Shown here: one piece after another, positions 1-6,555 of the stretch
Position numbering within the stretch: the stretch's first letter is position 1
Layout of the letters: each line of letters opens with the position of its first letter
DNA from: an uncultured Balneolaceae bacterium
GTDB taxonomy: Bacteria > Bacteroidota > Rhodothermia > Balneolales > Balneolaceae
Direction of reading: 5' to 3'
Assembly: GCA_938003885.1 (NCBI GenBank)
Contig: CALKWT010000259.1
Span: forward strand, 1-8,070
DNA: 8,070 bases
Notes under the pieces: model-generated
The model's database searches: none
Told to the model about the DNA's origin: nothing
Seen by the model: only the letters and a program-made list of their open reading frames with translations
Position numbers and translations under genes: made by a program

Positions 1-743
1 GTTGCATGAGCACCCACAGGTGCACTGCATCCCGCTTCCATCTCATTGAGAAGGTCCCGCTCTGCAGAGGTGCAACGTTCCGTTTCCGGATGGTTTAACA
101 GGGAAGTGATCTCCAGCATTTTCTGGTCTCCCTCACGAATCATCACCGCCATGGCGCCCTGTGCAGGAGCCGGTACCATCCAGTCGAGATAGGCGGAAAT
201 GTGATGTGTCAAATTGATTCTTTTTAACCCTGCAGCAGCAAAGATCGCCCCGTCCCATCCGTTCTCTTTCACTTTTCTCAAACGGGTATTTACATTCCCC
301 CGGATATTGGTGATGGTGTGTTCGGGATATTTGTGGAGCCATTGCGCCTTGCGGCGGTTGCTGCCGGTGGCTACCGTGGCGGCTGCATCGTTGTTCTCCA
401 GAAAGCCTGTGCCTTTGGGAGCGACGAGGGTGTCCCGGGGATCTTCCCGCTCCAGAACGGCAGAAACTCGCAATGGGAGCGGATTTTCCGTGGGCAGATC
501 TTTGTAGGAGTGTACGGCCAGGTCGATCTCGTTTTGCAGAAGGGCGTCGTCCAGAGCTTTAGTGAAAATTCCTTTTCCGCCCATTTCAATAAGGGGGGTG
601 GTCAGGTCCAGATCACCATCTGATTTGATAAAGATAATTTCGGTTTTGAATCCGAGCTTGTTCAATTCACCGGAAACCGTTGTAGCCTGCCAGGTGGCCA
701 GTTCACTGTCTCTGGTCCCTATGCGTAAAATATCGTTAGACAT
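1..743 (-). CDS. hemC: Hydroxymethylbilane synthase (porphobilinogen deaminase), C-terminus cut by window edge
   Basis: This cytosolic enzyme joins four porphobilinogen molecules into the linear tetrapyrrole hydroxymethylbilane, using a covalently bound dipyrromethane cofactor. The frame stays open for 248 codons to the left edge; the family usually runs to about 300-315 residues, so roughly the last 60 are missing. Visible motifs, in order: GTRDSELATWQ at residues 9-19, GGKGIFTKALDDALL at 55-69, IDLAVHSYKDLP at 73-84 with the catalytic Asp82, the ATGSNRR substrate-binding arginines (129-130), NIRGNVNTRL at 146-155, and PAPAQGAMAV at 191-200. ERDLLNEMEAGCSAPVGAHA at 228-247 contains Cys239, the expected cofactor attachment site. 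The ATG lies 2 bases after the hemA stop, so the gene is very probably co-transcribed with hemA. No strong Shine-Dalgarno sequence precedes it. No missing key residue was seen. Confidence 0.97.
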   Translation of the reverse strand, partial: MSNDILRIGTRDSELATWQATTVSGELNKLGFKTEIIFIKSDGDLDLTTPLIEMGGKGIFTKALDDALLQNEIDLAVHSYKDLPTENPLPLRVSAVLEREDPRDTLVAPKGTGFLENNDAAATVATGSNRRKAQWLHKYPEHTITNIRGNVNTRLRKVKENGWDGAIFAAAGLKRINLTHHISAYLDWMVPAPAQGAMAVMIREGDQKMLEITSLLNHPETERCTSAERDLLNEMEAGCSAPVGAHA

Positions 744-745
744 GA

Positions 746-1999
746 TTATTTTTTCTCTTCTTCCAGCTTGAACATCTCTTCCACCATCTTCGCAACATCT
801 TCCGAAGAGTGATGATCGCGCAAGTGTTCAATACTGTATGCTGCAATTTTGTTGACAATCCGACGGGTCATGTACTCGATTTTTGAGAAATCATCCGTCT
901 GAATTTTGTTCCGGAAGAATTCGAGTTCATGCTCCCGGATGCTATCAAACTTTCGTGTGAGCGCCTTGATGGTGGGAACAACTCTCTGTTCATTTAGCCA
1001 GAGCTTGTAGTTTGAGATCTCATCTTCAATGATCTGCTTCACATGAGGGATCTCTTCCTCTCTCTTTTTATAAGCCTCATCGGTAACATCACTCAGCATA
1101 TCCATATTGGCAAGATCAACGAAGTCAAGTTTGGCAATCTCCGGGTCAATATTTCGGGGTACAGAGAGATCCAGCATAATTTTAAACGCGGGATTGTCAA
1201 TAGATGGCTCCATATGCTCCATTCTGATCACAGGAGAAGATGCCCCCGTCGCCACAATGATAAGGTCGGCCTCTGCGATCAAGGAAGGCAGATTCTCCAT
1301 ATCATCTACCTGAAGGTCAAACTTATCTGCGACGAACTCGGCTCTGTCTCGTGTCCGGTTGACCAGTGTCACTTTTTTTGCCCCCAGGTTAACCAGGTTC
1401 TTACAGGTGACTTTTCCAATCTTTCCAGTACCCACAAGGAGGATATTTTTATCTGCAAGGTTGTCGAAGGTACGGGTGGCAAACCTGACAGCCGCATACG
1501 CCACGGTCGCTGCCCCTTTACCCAGGGAGGTCTCATTTCTGGACCGTTTGTGTGCGCGGAAAACATTCTGCATCAGACGGTGCAGCTCACCAGACAGCAT
1601 CTCCTGGCTGGAGGCCATTTCATACCCCTCCTTGACCTGCTTCACGATCTGAAGGTCTCCCAAAATCTGGGAGTCGAGGCCGGTTGCCACTTTGAAAAGA
1701 TGTCTGACGGCGCGTTCGCCCTCCAGCTCAAAGCCAAATTTGTGGAACTCTTCCAGAGTTCCGTTGCTATAGGTGGTAAGCAGCCGGACGAGCTCATTGG
1801 ATGTGGCACCCAGGGAGACCAGTTCTGTCCGGTTACAGGTTGATATCGCAAAGAGGCTCCCAAAGCCTTCTCGCCGTGCCCCGTTGATCAGGGCAAGTTG
1901 CTGATTTTCAGAAAGGCTGAATTTTTCTCTGATCTCCACAGGGGCTTCCCAGTGGTTGATTCCGACCATCGTAAAATTTGCAATTTCTGGATAGATCAT
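746..1999 (-). CDS. hemA: Glutamyl-tRNA reductase
   Basis: HemA reduces glutamyl-tRNA(Glu) with NADPH to glutamate-1-semialdehyde, the first committed step of C5-pathway tetrapyrrole synthesis. At 417 residues it has normal length. The N-terminal catalytic domain opens with MVGINHWEAPVEIREKF (residues 11-27). STCNRTE (53-59) carries the nucleophilic Cys55, and His100 in VRHLFKVATGLDSQILGD (98-115) matches the conserved histidine. A Rossmann NADPH domain follows, with LLVGTGKIGK at 187-196 and NRTRDRA at 214-220. The C-terminal part (about 315-417) is helical and charged, as expected for the dimerisation domain. The gene starts 2 bases after the hemH stop (TAAGGATG), so the AAGG sits directly against the ATG. 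Met11 (codon at 1967-1969) is an alternative start and would also fit the family N-terminus. The first start is kept because it preserves the tight operon spacing. HemA is the usual control point of the pathway; no regulatory site of its own is visible. Confidence 0.97.
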   Translation of the reverse strand: MIYPEIANFTMVGINHWEAPVEIREKFSLSENQQLALINGARREGFGSLFAISTCNRTELVSLGATSNELVRLLTTYSNGTLEEFHKFGFELEGERAVRHLFKVATGLDSQILGDLQIVKQVKEGYEMASSQEMLSGELHRLMQNVFRAHKRSRNETSLGKGAATVAYAAVRFATRTFDNLADKNILLVGTGKIGKVTCKNLVNLGAKKVTLVNRTRDRAEFVADKFDLQVDDMENLPSLIAEADLIIVATGASSPVIRMEHMEPSIDNPAFKIMLDLSVPRNIDPEIAKLDFVDLANMDMLSDVTDEAYKKREEEIPHVKQIIEDEISNYKLWLNEQRVVPTIKALTRKFDSIREHELEFFRNKIQTDDFSKIEYMTRRIVNKIAAYSIEHLRDHHSSEDVAKMVEEMFKLEEEKK

Positions 2000-2001
2000 C
2001 C

Positions 2002-3120
2002 TTATAAAATTTCAGTAGTTTTCGTCCGGGCAGATTCCTGATTTATCTGAAATCCGGGAATTTCATGTTTAAGACAGTTCATTGCCTCATCGGCCAGTGA
2101 TTTAATAAATGCAGGGTGTTCATTAATTCCCTTCATCACTGCTAAGGTCTCAAATTTATACCCTTCACCCTCCAGATCTTCGAGAAGTTCAACTTCCAAC
2201 TCGTAGAGAGTTTCAATATGATCGGTGACGAAGGCGACCGGGATCATAACAAAGTTGCGGATTCCGTACTGCAGATGCCGTCTCACAAGATCCTCGGTAT
2301 TAGGTTGTGTCCATTTCTGTGGTCCAACTTTTGACTGATAACTTAACCAGTATGGGTTCTTCTTCTCCCGTCTGGCCATGATCGCTTCCATGGTCTCCTT
2401 GATCTCTGCTGTGTAGGGGTCACCGGAGTTGACCTCCAGGAGCGGTGTTCCGTGTGCAGTAAATATGAAATGCGCCTTGTCCCGGGCTTCTTCATCCAGT
2501 GTTTCCAGTGCCTCGTCGATCCGGTCGTTCATGGCACTCAGATAATCCTCATTCAGGTAGTAATTCTTGACATGAAACTCTTTCCACGGTCTTTTTCCAT
2601 CAGGGAATTTGGCTTTAGCCACGTTTTCCCAGTCTCTGAAGCTGCTTCCAGTTGTGGTCCATGAAAACTGGGGGTAGAGTGGCAGGAGGACAGTATGGGT
2701 GATTCCGTCAGCCACCATGTCGTCCATTACCTGGTCCGCAAAAGGCAGCCAGTATCTCATAGCTGTATAGACCGAGACTTTGGTGTCCGGAAGGTTCTGT
2801 CTGAAATATCTGCGAACCGCTCTTCGCTGTCTCTCTGTCAACCCGTTAATAGGTGAGCAGCACTGCGACACTTCTTTGTTCTGTTTGTTGAAACAGTGCT
2901 TGCTGCCGGTGCAGCCGCGGGGGCATCCGTTAATCTCCTTGTAATCTTCAGCAACGGCGGGAGCACGGTATTTGGCAATGATCTTGGCGAAAAGATGCTG
3001 CATTTTCCCGCCACCCATTTTAATGATATCCTCATCCTTAAACAGGTTTTCCAGGAAAATCCGCACGTTATCTTCATGAGTCGGGCCTCCAAGATTCATT
3101 AAAACTATACCAATATGCAT
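2002..3120 (-). CDS. hemH: Ferrochelatase with five-cysteine insertion (probable internal [2Fe-2S] type)
   Basis: Ferrochelatase inserts ferrous iron into a porphyrin; the LGGP start of this protein (residues 10-13) is more like protoporphyrin IX enzymes than coproporphyrin III enzymes. Catalytic signatures are present: FIFTAHGTP at 218-226 with His223, and the conserved glutamate in DHIETLYE (300-307, Glu303). WLSYQSKVGPQKW at 258-270 and FVMIPVAFVTDHIE (290-303) also fit. The protein has 372 residues against about 310-340 for short bacterial forms. Part of the difference is an insertion of about 23 residues after Asn64-Gly65, where relatives read IGGxSP directly. It holds Cys66, Cys70, Cys76, Cys87 and Cys88 (C-x3-C-x5-C-x10-C-C). 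The only other cysteine is Cys349. Internal cysteine clusters of about this size bind a [2Fe-2S] cluster in the Myxococcus xanthus type of ferrochelatase, so the same is inferred here. It is the first gene of the hemHAC run and has a promoter candidate upstream; no Shine-Dalgarno sequence is seen. Confidence 0.96.
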   Translation of the reverse strand: MHIGIVLMNLGGPTHEDNVRIFLENLFKDEDIIKMGGGKMQHLFAKIIAKYRAPAVAEDYKEINGCPRGCTGSKHCFNKQNKEVSQCCSPINGLTERQRRAVRRYFRQNLPDTKVSVYTAMRYWLPFADQVMDDMVADGITHTVLLPLYPQFSWTTTGSSFRDWENVAKAKFPDGKRPWKEFHVKNYYLNEDYLSAMNDRIDEALETLDEEARDKAHFIFTAHGTPLLEVNSGDPYTAEIKETMEAIMARREKKNPYWLSYQSKVGPQKWTQPNTEDLVRRHLQYGIRNFVMIPVAFVTDHIETLYELEVELLEDLEGEGYKFETLAVMKGINEHPAFIKSLADEAMNCLKHEIPGFQINQESARTKTTEIL

Positions 3121-3139
3121 AGGTCAATAATCTTTTTTA

Positions 3140-3155
3140 TTGAATAGTTATTCAA
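3140..3155. promoter_or_regulatory. Perfect 7-2-7 palindrome upstream of hemH (operator candidate)
   Basis: TTGAATA and TATTCAA flank two central bases, giving a perfect 7-bp inverted repeat. It ends 20 bases before the hemH ATG. It falls about 10-25 bases downstream of the transcription start predicted from the promoter candidate at 3173-3202, a position suited to a repressor operator. A second, looser pair, CAATAA (3125-3130) and TTATTG (3137-3142), overlaps its edge. The sequence is AT-rich, so chance is possible, and no known operator type is recognised. Confidence 0.35.
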
Positions 3156-3172
3156 ACCAATAAATAACAGAA

Positions 3173-3202
3173 ATTTTATGAAGCATGCATGAAGAGTTTC
3201 AA
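3173..3202 (-). promoter_or_regulatory. Sigma70-like promoter candidate for the hemHAC operon
   Basis: On the minus strand TTGAAA (3202-3197) and TAAAAT (3178-3173) are separated by 18 bases. Each matches five of the six bases of the classical -35 and -10 boxes. Transcription would start near 3166, giving a leader of about 45 bases before hemH. The site lies in the 125-base gap after the histidine kinase gene. No clear terminator stands between the kinase stop and this promoter, so read-through from the two-component operon cannot be excluded. If the host uses the Bacteroidota TAnnTTTG -7 box instead, this call would be weaker. Confidence 0.4.
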
Positions 3203-3245
3203 CTTAGATTCGATCAAAATAGCATGGAATACCGTGCCTCCCTGG

Positions 3246-4637
3246 TCAGGCTAACGGCAGTTCAAACCAGAAATGGGTTCCTTCCCCGGGCTTGCTCTCC
3301 ACATGGATGTCAGAACCGTGTGCGGTCAGGATACTCTTTACGACAGCGAGCCCGAGCCCCGTTCCTCCCTTGTCCCGCGAGCGGGCTTTATCTGTCCGGT
3401 AGAATCGGTCGAAAAGCCGCTCCAGATGCTCCTCCGTGATTCCAATTCCTGTATCCTTTACGGAGACGATGGCCAAACCGTTCTGCCTCTCAGCGGTAAG
3501 GGTGACCCCGCCGTGAGCTGTAAACTTAATGGCATTGGTGACCAGGTTTTCAATCACTTGTTCTATTTTATCCGGGTCCGCATAGACCGTCAGGGGTTCA
3601 CTGCTGGTTTTCAGGTAGATTCCCTTTCCTTTTGCATCAGGTTCGTGAATTTCAGCAGCGAGCTTGAGTGTTGGCAAGATGTTGAAGTTCTTTTTCTGGA
3701 TGAAGTGGCTGTCCGAATCAAAGCGCTGAAGGGTCACCAGATCTTTGAACAACCGGCTGATCCGTTGGGTTTGGCGCAGTGCGGTAGAGGTATATTTTAT
3801 TCGTTGCTCCTGGGTTAGCTGGTCTAATTGCAGCATCTCAAGCGAGCCTGCGATGGTGTGCAGTGGATTCCGGATTTCATGGGTGATGTCTGCAAAAAAC
3901 TGATTCTGTTTCTGATAGAGCCGTTTCATTTCCAAACTGTCCGACCGGAGTCGCTCAGCCATTCGGTTTAATGATTCGGCCAGTTTGCCAAATTCATCAT
4001 TCCGATCCAGATTCAGGCTTTTCGATGTGTTCCCTTCCGCAATTTCACGCGCAGTGGATTCCAGCTGGAGAATCGGTTCCGATATGTACGTTGAAAAGGT
4101 GATGCTTACAAAAAGTACCAGGACAATGGATATAAACATGCCTGTGTAGATGATCCATCGGATGGTTTTGATCGGGGCATAGATCTGATCCTGGTAGATG
4201 CTGACCCTTATGAATCTTGCGGGGTTGTTCTCATTTGCAAAGCTATAATAGGCCAGGAGCTTCCCTCTTTCATTATCCCGGATAAAAAGAGGCTCTTCAC
4301 GGGCTGTTATCTCACTGATCTGACTTCGTGTGAGTCTTGTTTCTGCCTCTGTTTCTGCAAAGTAGGGTACTTCTGCAAAGATCCTGCCCTCCTCATCATA
4401 CACGGCAACCCGGTACCCCGAAGTCCGGGCCGCTTCATTCAGATTCGTATCAAAGCTTTCCCCGGCACTCAAGTTCTGGGTAGTCACCGCAAGCCACACC
4501 GTATCATTGATAATCTGCTGCTCTCCTTCTTGCAGCAGGTAGTTCCGAATAAATAGAATGGAGTAGCTGCTGATTGCCGTAATTCCAAAGATCAGCAGAA
4601 GAATAAAAGTCCAGGCCAGTTTGGAGCGAATACTCAT
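3246..4637 (-). CDS. Membrane sensor histidine kinase with HAMP domain
   Basis: This is the sensor half of a two-component system: it autophosphorylates on a histidine and passes the phosphate to the response regulator encoded just before it. The first membrane helix is at about residues 8-30. An extracytoplasmic sensor domain of about 125 residues follows, with a cache/PAS-like stretch GYRVAVYDEEGRIFAEV (74-90). The second helix is at about 159-185 and a HAMP linker at about 186-237. The HisKA domain has FFADITHEIRNPLHTI (247-262) with phospho-accepting His253. The ATPase domain has the N box ENLVTNAIKFT (363-373), the G1 box DTGIGI (395-400), the F box LFDRFYRTD (408-416) and the G2 box GGTGLGLAVV (424-433), so it should be active. 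At 463 residues it has the usual PhoR/WalK-like size. The start overlaps the regulator stop by 4 bases (ATGA), implying translational coupling. The signal sensed cannot be read from the sequence. Confidence 0.95.
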   Translation of the reverse strand: MSIRSKLAWTFILLLIFGITAISSYSILFIRNYLLQEGEQQIINDTVWLAVTTQNLSAGESFDTNLNEAARTSGYRVAVYDEEGRIFAEVPYFAETEAETRLTRSQISEITAREEPLFIRDNERGKLLAYYSFANENNPARFIRVSIYQDQIYAPIKTIRWIIYTGMFISIVLVLFVSITFSTYISEPILQLESTAREIAEGNTSKSLNLDRNDEFGKLAESLNRMAERLRSDSLEMKRLYQKQNQFFADITHEIRNPLHTIAGSLEMLQLDQLTQEQRIKYTSTALRQTQRISRLFKDLVTLQRFDSDSHFIQKKNFNILPTLKLAAEIHEPDAKGKGIYLKTSSEPLTVYADPDKIEQVIENLVTNAIKFTAHGGVTLTAERQNGLAIVSVKDTGIGITEEHLERLFDRFYRTDKARSRDKGGTGLGLAVVKSILTAHGSDIHVESKPGEGTHFWFELPLA

Positions 4638-5335
4638 GCAGGCAGAATATCCCGGTTCATTCCATAGCCGATTCCGCGAAAGGTCTTGATCAACTCGGCA
4701 GCATCACCCAGTTTAAGCCGCAGGTTCTTGATATGAACATCCACGGTCCGGTCAAAAACAAATTTGTCTTCCCCTCCAATATACTCCAGAATCTCCTGAC
4801 GGCTGAATACCCGTTTCGGGTTTTTGAAGAAGAGCTCAATGAGTGAATATTCGGTGGAAGTGAGATCGACACGGTTTTTCTTGTGATAGAGATCCTTGCC
4901 GTTGATATCGAGCAGCAGGTCACCATGCTGAATCCACTTGCTGTTATGGGGCTGCTGCCGCCGTAACAACGACTCTACATGAGCATGAACCAATTTGAGG
5001 CTGGCAGGTTTTGAAATGTAATCATCTGCACCCAGTTCTAGCCCTTCGATCTCATCTTTCTCTTTATCTTTGGCTGTAAGAAAGATAACGGGGATGCTAT
5101 TTAAAACCGGATGTTTGCGGATAACCCGGCAGATCTCCTTGCCATCCACGTGAGGTACCATAATGTCCAGTATGGCCAGATGGATTTCACCAGCGCGCTG
5201 TTCTATCAACTCAAGAGCTTTCCGGCCATCATGCGCCAGAAGGACGTTGAAGTTATTCATCTCCAGAAAACTTGCAAGCATCTCTGCAGGTTCAATCTCA
5301 TCTTCAACAAGAAGAATGGTATGCTTGGGTATCAT
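4634..5335 (-). CDS. OmpR/PhoB-family response regulator
   Basis: This cytosolic DNA-binding regulator is the likely partner of the downstream histidine kinase. The receiver domain (about 6-124) has the acidic pair Glu11-Asp12, the phospho-accepting Asp57 in LAILDIMVPHVDG (53-65), Thr87 in IFLTAKD (84-90) and Lys109 in YISKP (106-110). The C-terminal winged-helix domain (about 135-228) has the family signature LTSTEYSLIELFFKNP (158-173), SRQEILEYI (178-186), RTVDVHIKNLRLKLG (196-210) and the ending FRGIGYGM (219-226). With 233 residues it has normal length and no degraded motif. It is the first gene of a regulator-kinase pair. The upstream AT-rich stretch contains a palindrome that may mark its promoter. 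Targets are unknown; its own operon and the adjacent haem operon are obvious candidates by position only. Confidence 0.95.
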   Translation of the reverse strand: MIPKHTILLVEDEIEPAEMLASFLEMNNFNVLLAHDGRKALELIEQRAGEIHLAILDIMVPHVDGKEICRVIRKHPVLNSIPVIFLTAKDKEKDEIEGLELGADDYISKPASLKLVHAHVESLLRRQQPHNSKWIQHGDLLLDINGKDLYHKKNRVDLTSTEYSLIELFFKNPKRVFSRQEILEYIGGEDKFVFDRTVDVHIKNLRLKLGDAAELIKTFRGIGYGMNRDILPA

Positions 5336-5672
5336 ATATTGAGAAAGAGTTTGTTCGGTTTTTATTTTAGAAAATGAGTTATTAAAATAACGAATAGATT
5401 TAAGATTGTTTAGCGATTCTTCTATCCCCCCTTTTTTTGAGGAACTGAGATAGCGTTAAATCACAGGCACCGGGACAGATGAAGGCAGTGATTTCTGCTC
5501 CGTTGGGCATCCCGTTTCCGGCCTCACCGCTCCCGCACCTTATTTGAAGATACAACTGAATCGTAACTCAAAAGATCTTATCGCTGTATCTCATGGTCAG
5601 GGTCGTTATATTCTGAATCCTGATTGTGCGGGGTCACTGTTTCAAATAATTAACGATTAAGATTTTTCTATC
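5336..5672. other. Divergent intergenic region, 337 bases, with GC-richer core
   Basis: This spacer lies between the divergently read response regulator and short-chain dehydrogenase genes and should hold both promoters. The side next to the regulator (5336-5440) is AT-rich. The middle (about 5458-5570) is clearly richer in GC and has possible pairing: AAATCAC (5458-5464) with GTGATTT (5488-5494), GCAG (5485-5488) with CTGC (5495-5498), and CGGGA (5471-5475) with TCCCG (5510-5514). One frame is open without a stop from about 5468 to the TAA near 5660 on the plus strand, but it has no ATG or GTG start and resembles nothing I know. A 36-codon minus-strand frame (5400-5510) is also unsupported. 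No Shine-Dalgarno sequence precedes the dehydrogenase, and no convincing promoter for it was found. Confidence 0.6.
5364..5391 (-). promoter_or_regulatory. Weak promoter/operator candidate upstream of the response regulator
   Basis: On the minus strand TAAAAT (5369-5364) could be a -10 box about 30 bases before the regulator start. No good -35 box is present at the right distance. Instead that area is occupied by a 6-2-6 inverted repeat, GTTATT-AA-AATAAC (5378-5391). AGTTATT and GAATAG also occur next to or inside the palindrome upstream of hemH, which hints at a shared regulator. Both sequences are AT-rich and the similarity may be chance. Confidence 0.2.
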
Positions 5673-6467
5673 ATGAAACCTGAAAATAAAGTGATTTGGA
5701 TTACGGGTGCATCAGCTGGGATTGGCGAGGCACTGGCCTATGAATTTAATAAAAAAGGGAACATCCTGATTTTATCTGCGCGAAGGGAGAAGGAGCTGGA
5801 GAGAGTGAAACGTAACTGTATAAACGGAGAGGAGGCTGTAAAAATTGTACCTCTTGACCTTACAAAGCCGGAAACATTCCGGGCAGCGGCAGAGGAGGCG
5901 CGTGAATTCAAAGGGCGGATCGATATTCTGGTCAATAATGGGGGTGTGAGCCAGCGTGCCCTGGCCGCAGAGGCTACCATGGAATCCGTCCGGAGAGTGA
6001 TGGAGATCAATTTCTTTGGAACGGCTGGAATTACCAAGGAGGTACTTCCGGAGATGATCGAACGGAAGTCGGGCCATATTGTGGTGATCTCCAGCGTAAT
6101 GGGTAAAATCGGTACTCGTTACCGTTCCGCTTATGCCGCCTCGAAGCACGCCCTGCACGGATGGTTTGATTGCCTGCGACAGGAGATGCATGAGTACAAT
6201 GTGGGCGTGACTCTGGTGTGCCCCGGATTTATCAAGACCGATGTTTCGAAGAACGCATTGACTGCGGACGGATCTAAGTTCAATCAAATGGGCAACGCCC
6301 ACGAAAAAGCGATGGATCCGTCGGAACTTGCTGAAAAATTGGTAGCCAGGCTTGGAAAAGGGAGAGATGAAATATATATCGGGGGTAAAGAGATTTTATC
6401 CATCTATTTGAAAAGATTTTTCCCGAGGGTGCTCAATAAAGTCCTGCTCCGTACCAAGGTTACTTAA
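5673..6467 (+). CDS. Short-chain dehydrogenase/reductase (SDR), classical type
   Basis: This is an NAD(P)-dependent oxidoreductase of unknown substrate, 264 residues long as is usual for classical SDRs. The cofactor motif TGASAGIG is at residues 11-18. SARRE (35-39) supplies arginines that usually favour NADPH. Asp62 in PLDLT contacts the adenine ring in relatives. The NNAG structural motif appears as NNGG (88-91). The catalytic tetrad is complete: Asn113 in INFFG, Ser141 in ISSVMG, Tyr154 and Lys158 in YAASK. CPGFIKTDV (183-191) follows the active site. The C-terminal end (about 240-264) is basic with hydrophobic residues, and the overall pattern resembles DHRS7-like proteins that associate with membranes, but this is only a likeness. 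It stands alone on the plus strand, divergent from the two-component genes and convergent with the DUF58 gene, so the neighbourhood says little about its substrate. No clear ribosome binding site is present. Confidence 0.93.
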   Translation: MKPENKVIWITGASAGIGEALAYEFNKKGNILILSARREKELERVKRNCINGEEAVKIVPLDLTKPETFRAAAEEAREFKGRIDILVNNGGVSQRALAAEATMESVRRVMEINFFGTAGITKEVLPEMIERKSGHIVVISSVMGKIGTRYRSAYAASKHALHGWFDCLRQEMHEYNVGVTLVCPGFIKTDVSKNALTADGSKFNQMGNAHEKAMDPSELAEKLVARLGKGRDEIYIGGKEILSIYLKRFFPRVLNKVLLRTKVT

Positions 6468-6484
6468 ACCTGTACAGAGCGAAA

Positions 6485-6536
6485 GAGAGCAGCGGGGCCG
6501 GTCCGCCGTGCTGATCCGCTTATGATGATAGCTCTC
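6485..6536. terminator. Possible hairpin between convergent genes
   Basis: GAGAGC (6485-6490) can pair with GCTCTC (6531-6536). Inside this, GCGG (6492-6495) pairs with CCGC (6503-6506) around a 7-base loop, and AGCA/TGCT extend the inner stem with a small bulge. It lies in the 88-base gap between the ends of the SDR and DUF58 genes, where a shared terminator would be expected. Neither strand shows a good T-run after the stem, so the call is weak. Confidence 0.25.
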
Positions 6537-6555
6537 CTCTAAAAACGACCGATGG

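Noticed and set aside
1043..1843. 266-codon plus-strand open frame opposite hemA
   Set aside because: It lies wholly inside the strongly conserved hemA coding sequence, its protein resembles nothing known, and it is explained as an antisense shadow.
3273..3818. 181-codon plus-strand open frame opposite the histidine kinase
   Set aside because: The minus-strand frame has every kinase motif; the opposite frame has no recognisable domain or ribosome binding site.
5426..5438. Run of C followed by a run of T, resembling a terminator tail
   Set aside because: No stable stem precedes it on either strand and no gene ends nearby, so it is more likely a simple homopolymer stretch.
5400..5510. 36-codon minus-strand frame in the intergenic region upstream of the response regulator
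   Set aside because: It is too short, has no recognised homologue and only a loose purine-rich stretch upstream; chance is the simpler explanation.
5907..5952. NNGG in place of NNAG in the SDR as a sign of altered activity
   Set aside because: Glycine at this position occurs in functional SDRs and the catalytic Asn, Ser, Tyr and Lys are all present.
5772..6302. 176-codon minus-strand open frame opposite the SDR gene
   Set aside because: The SDR frame has the full cofactor and catalytic motifs; the antisense product shows no family features.
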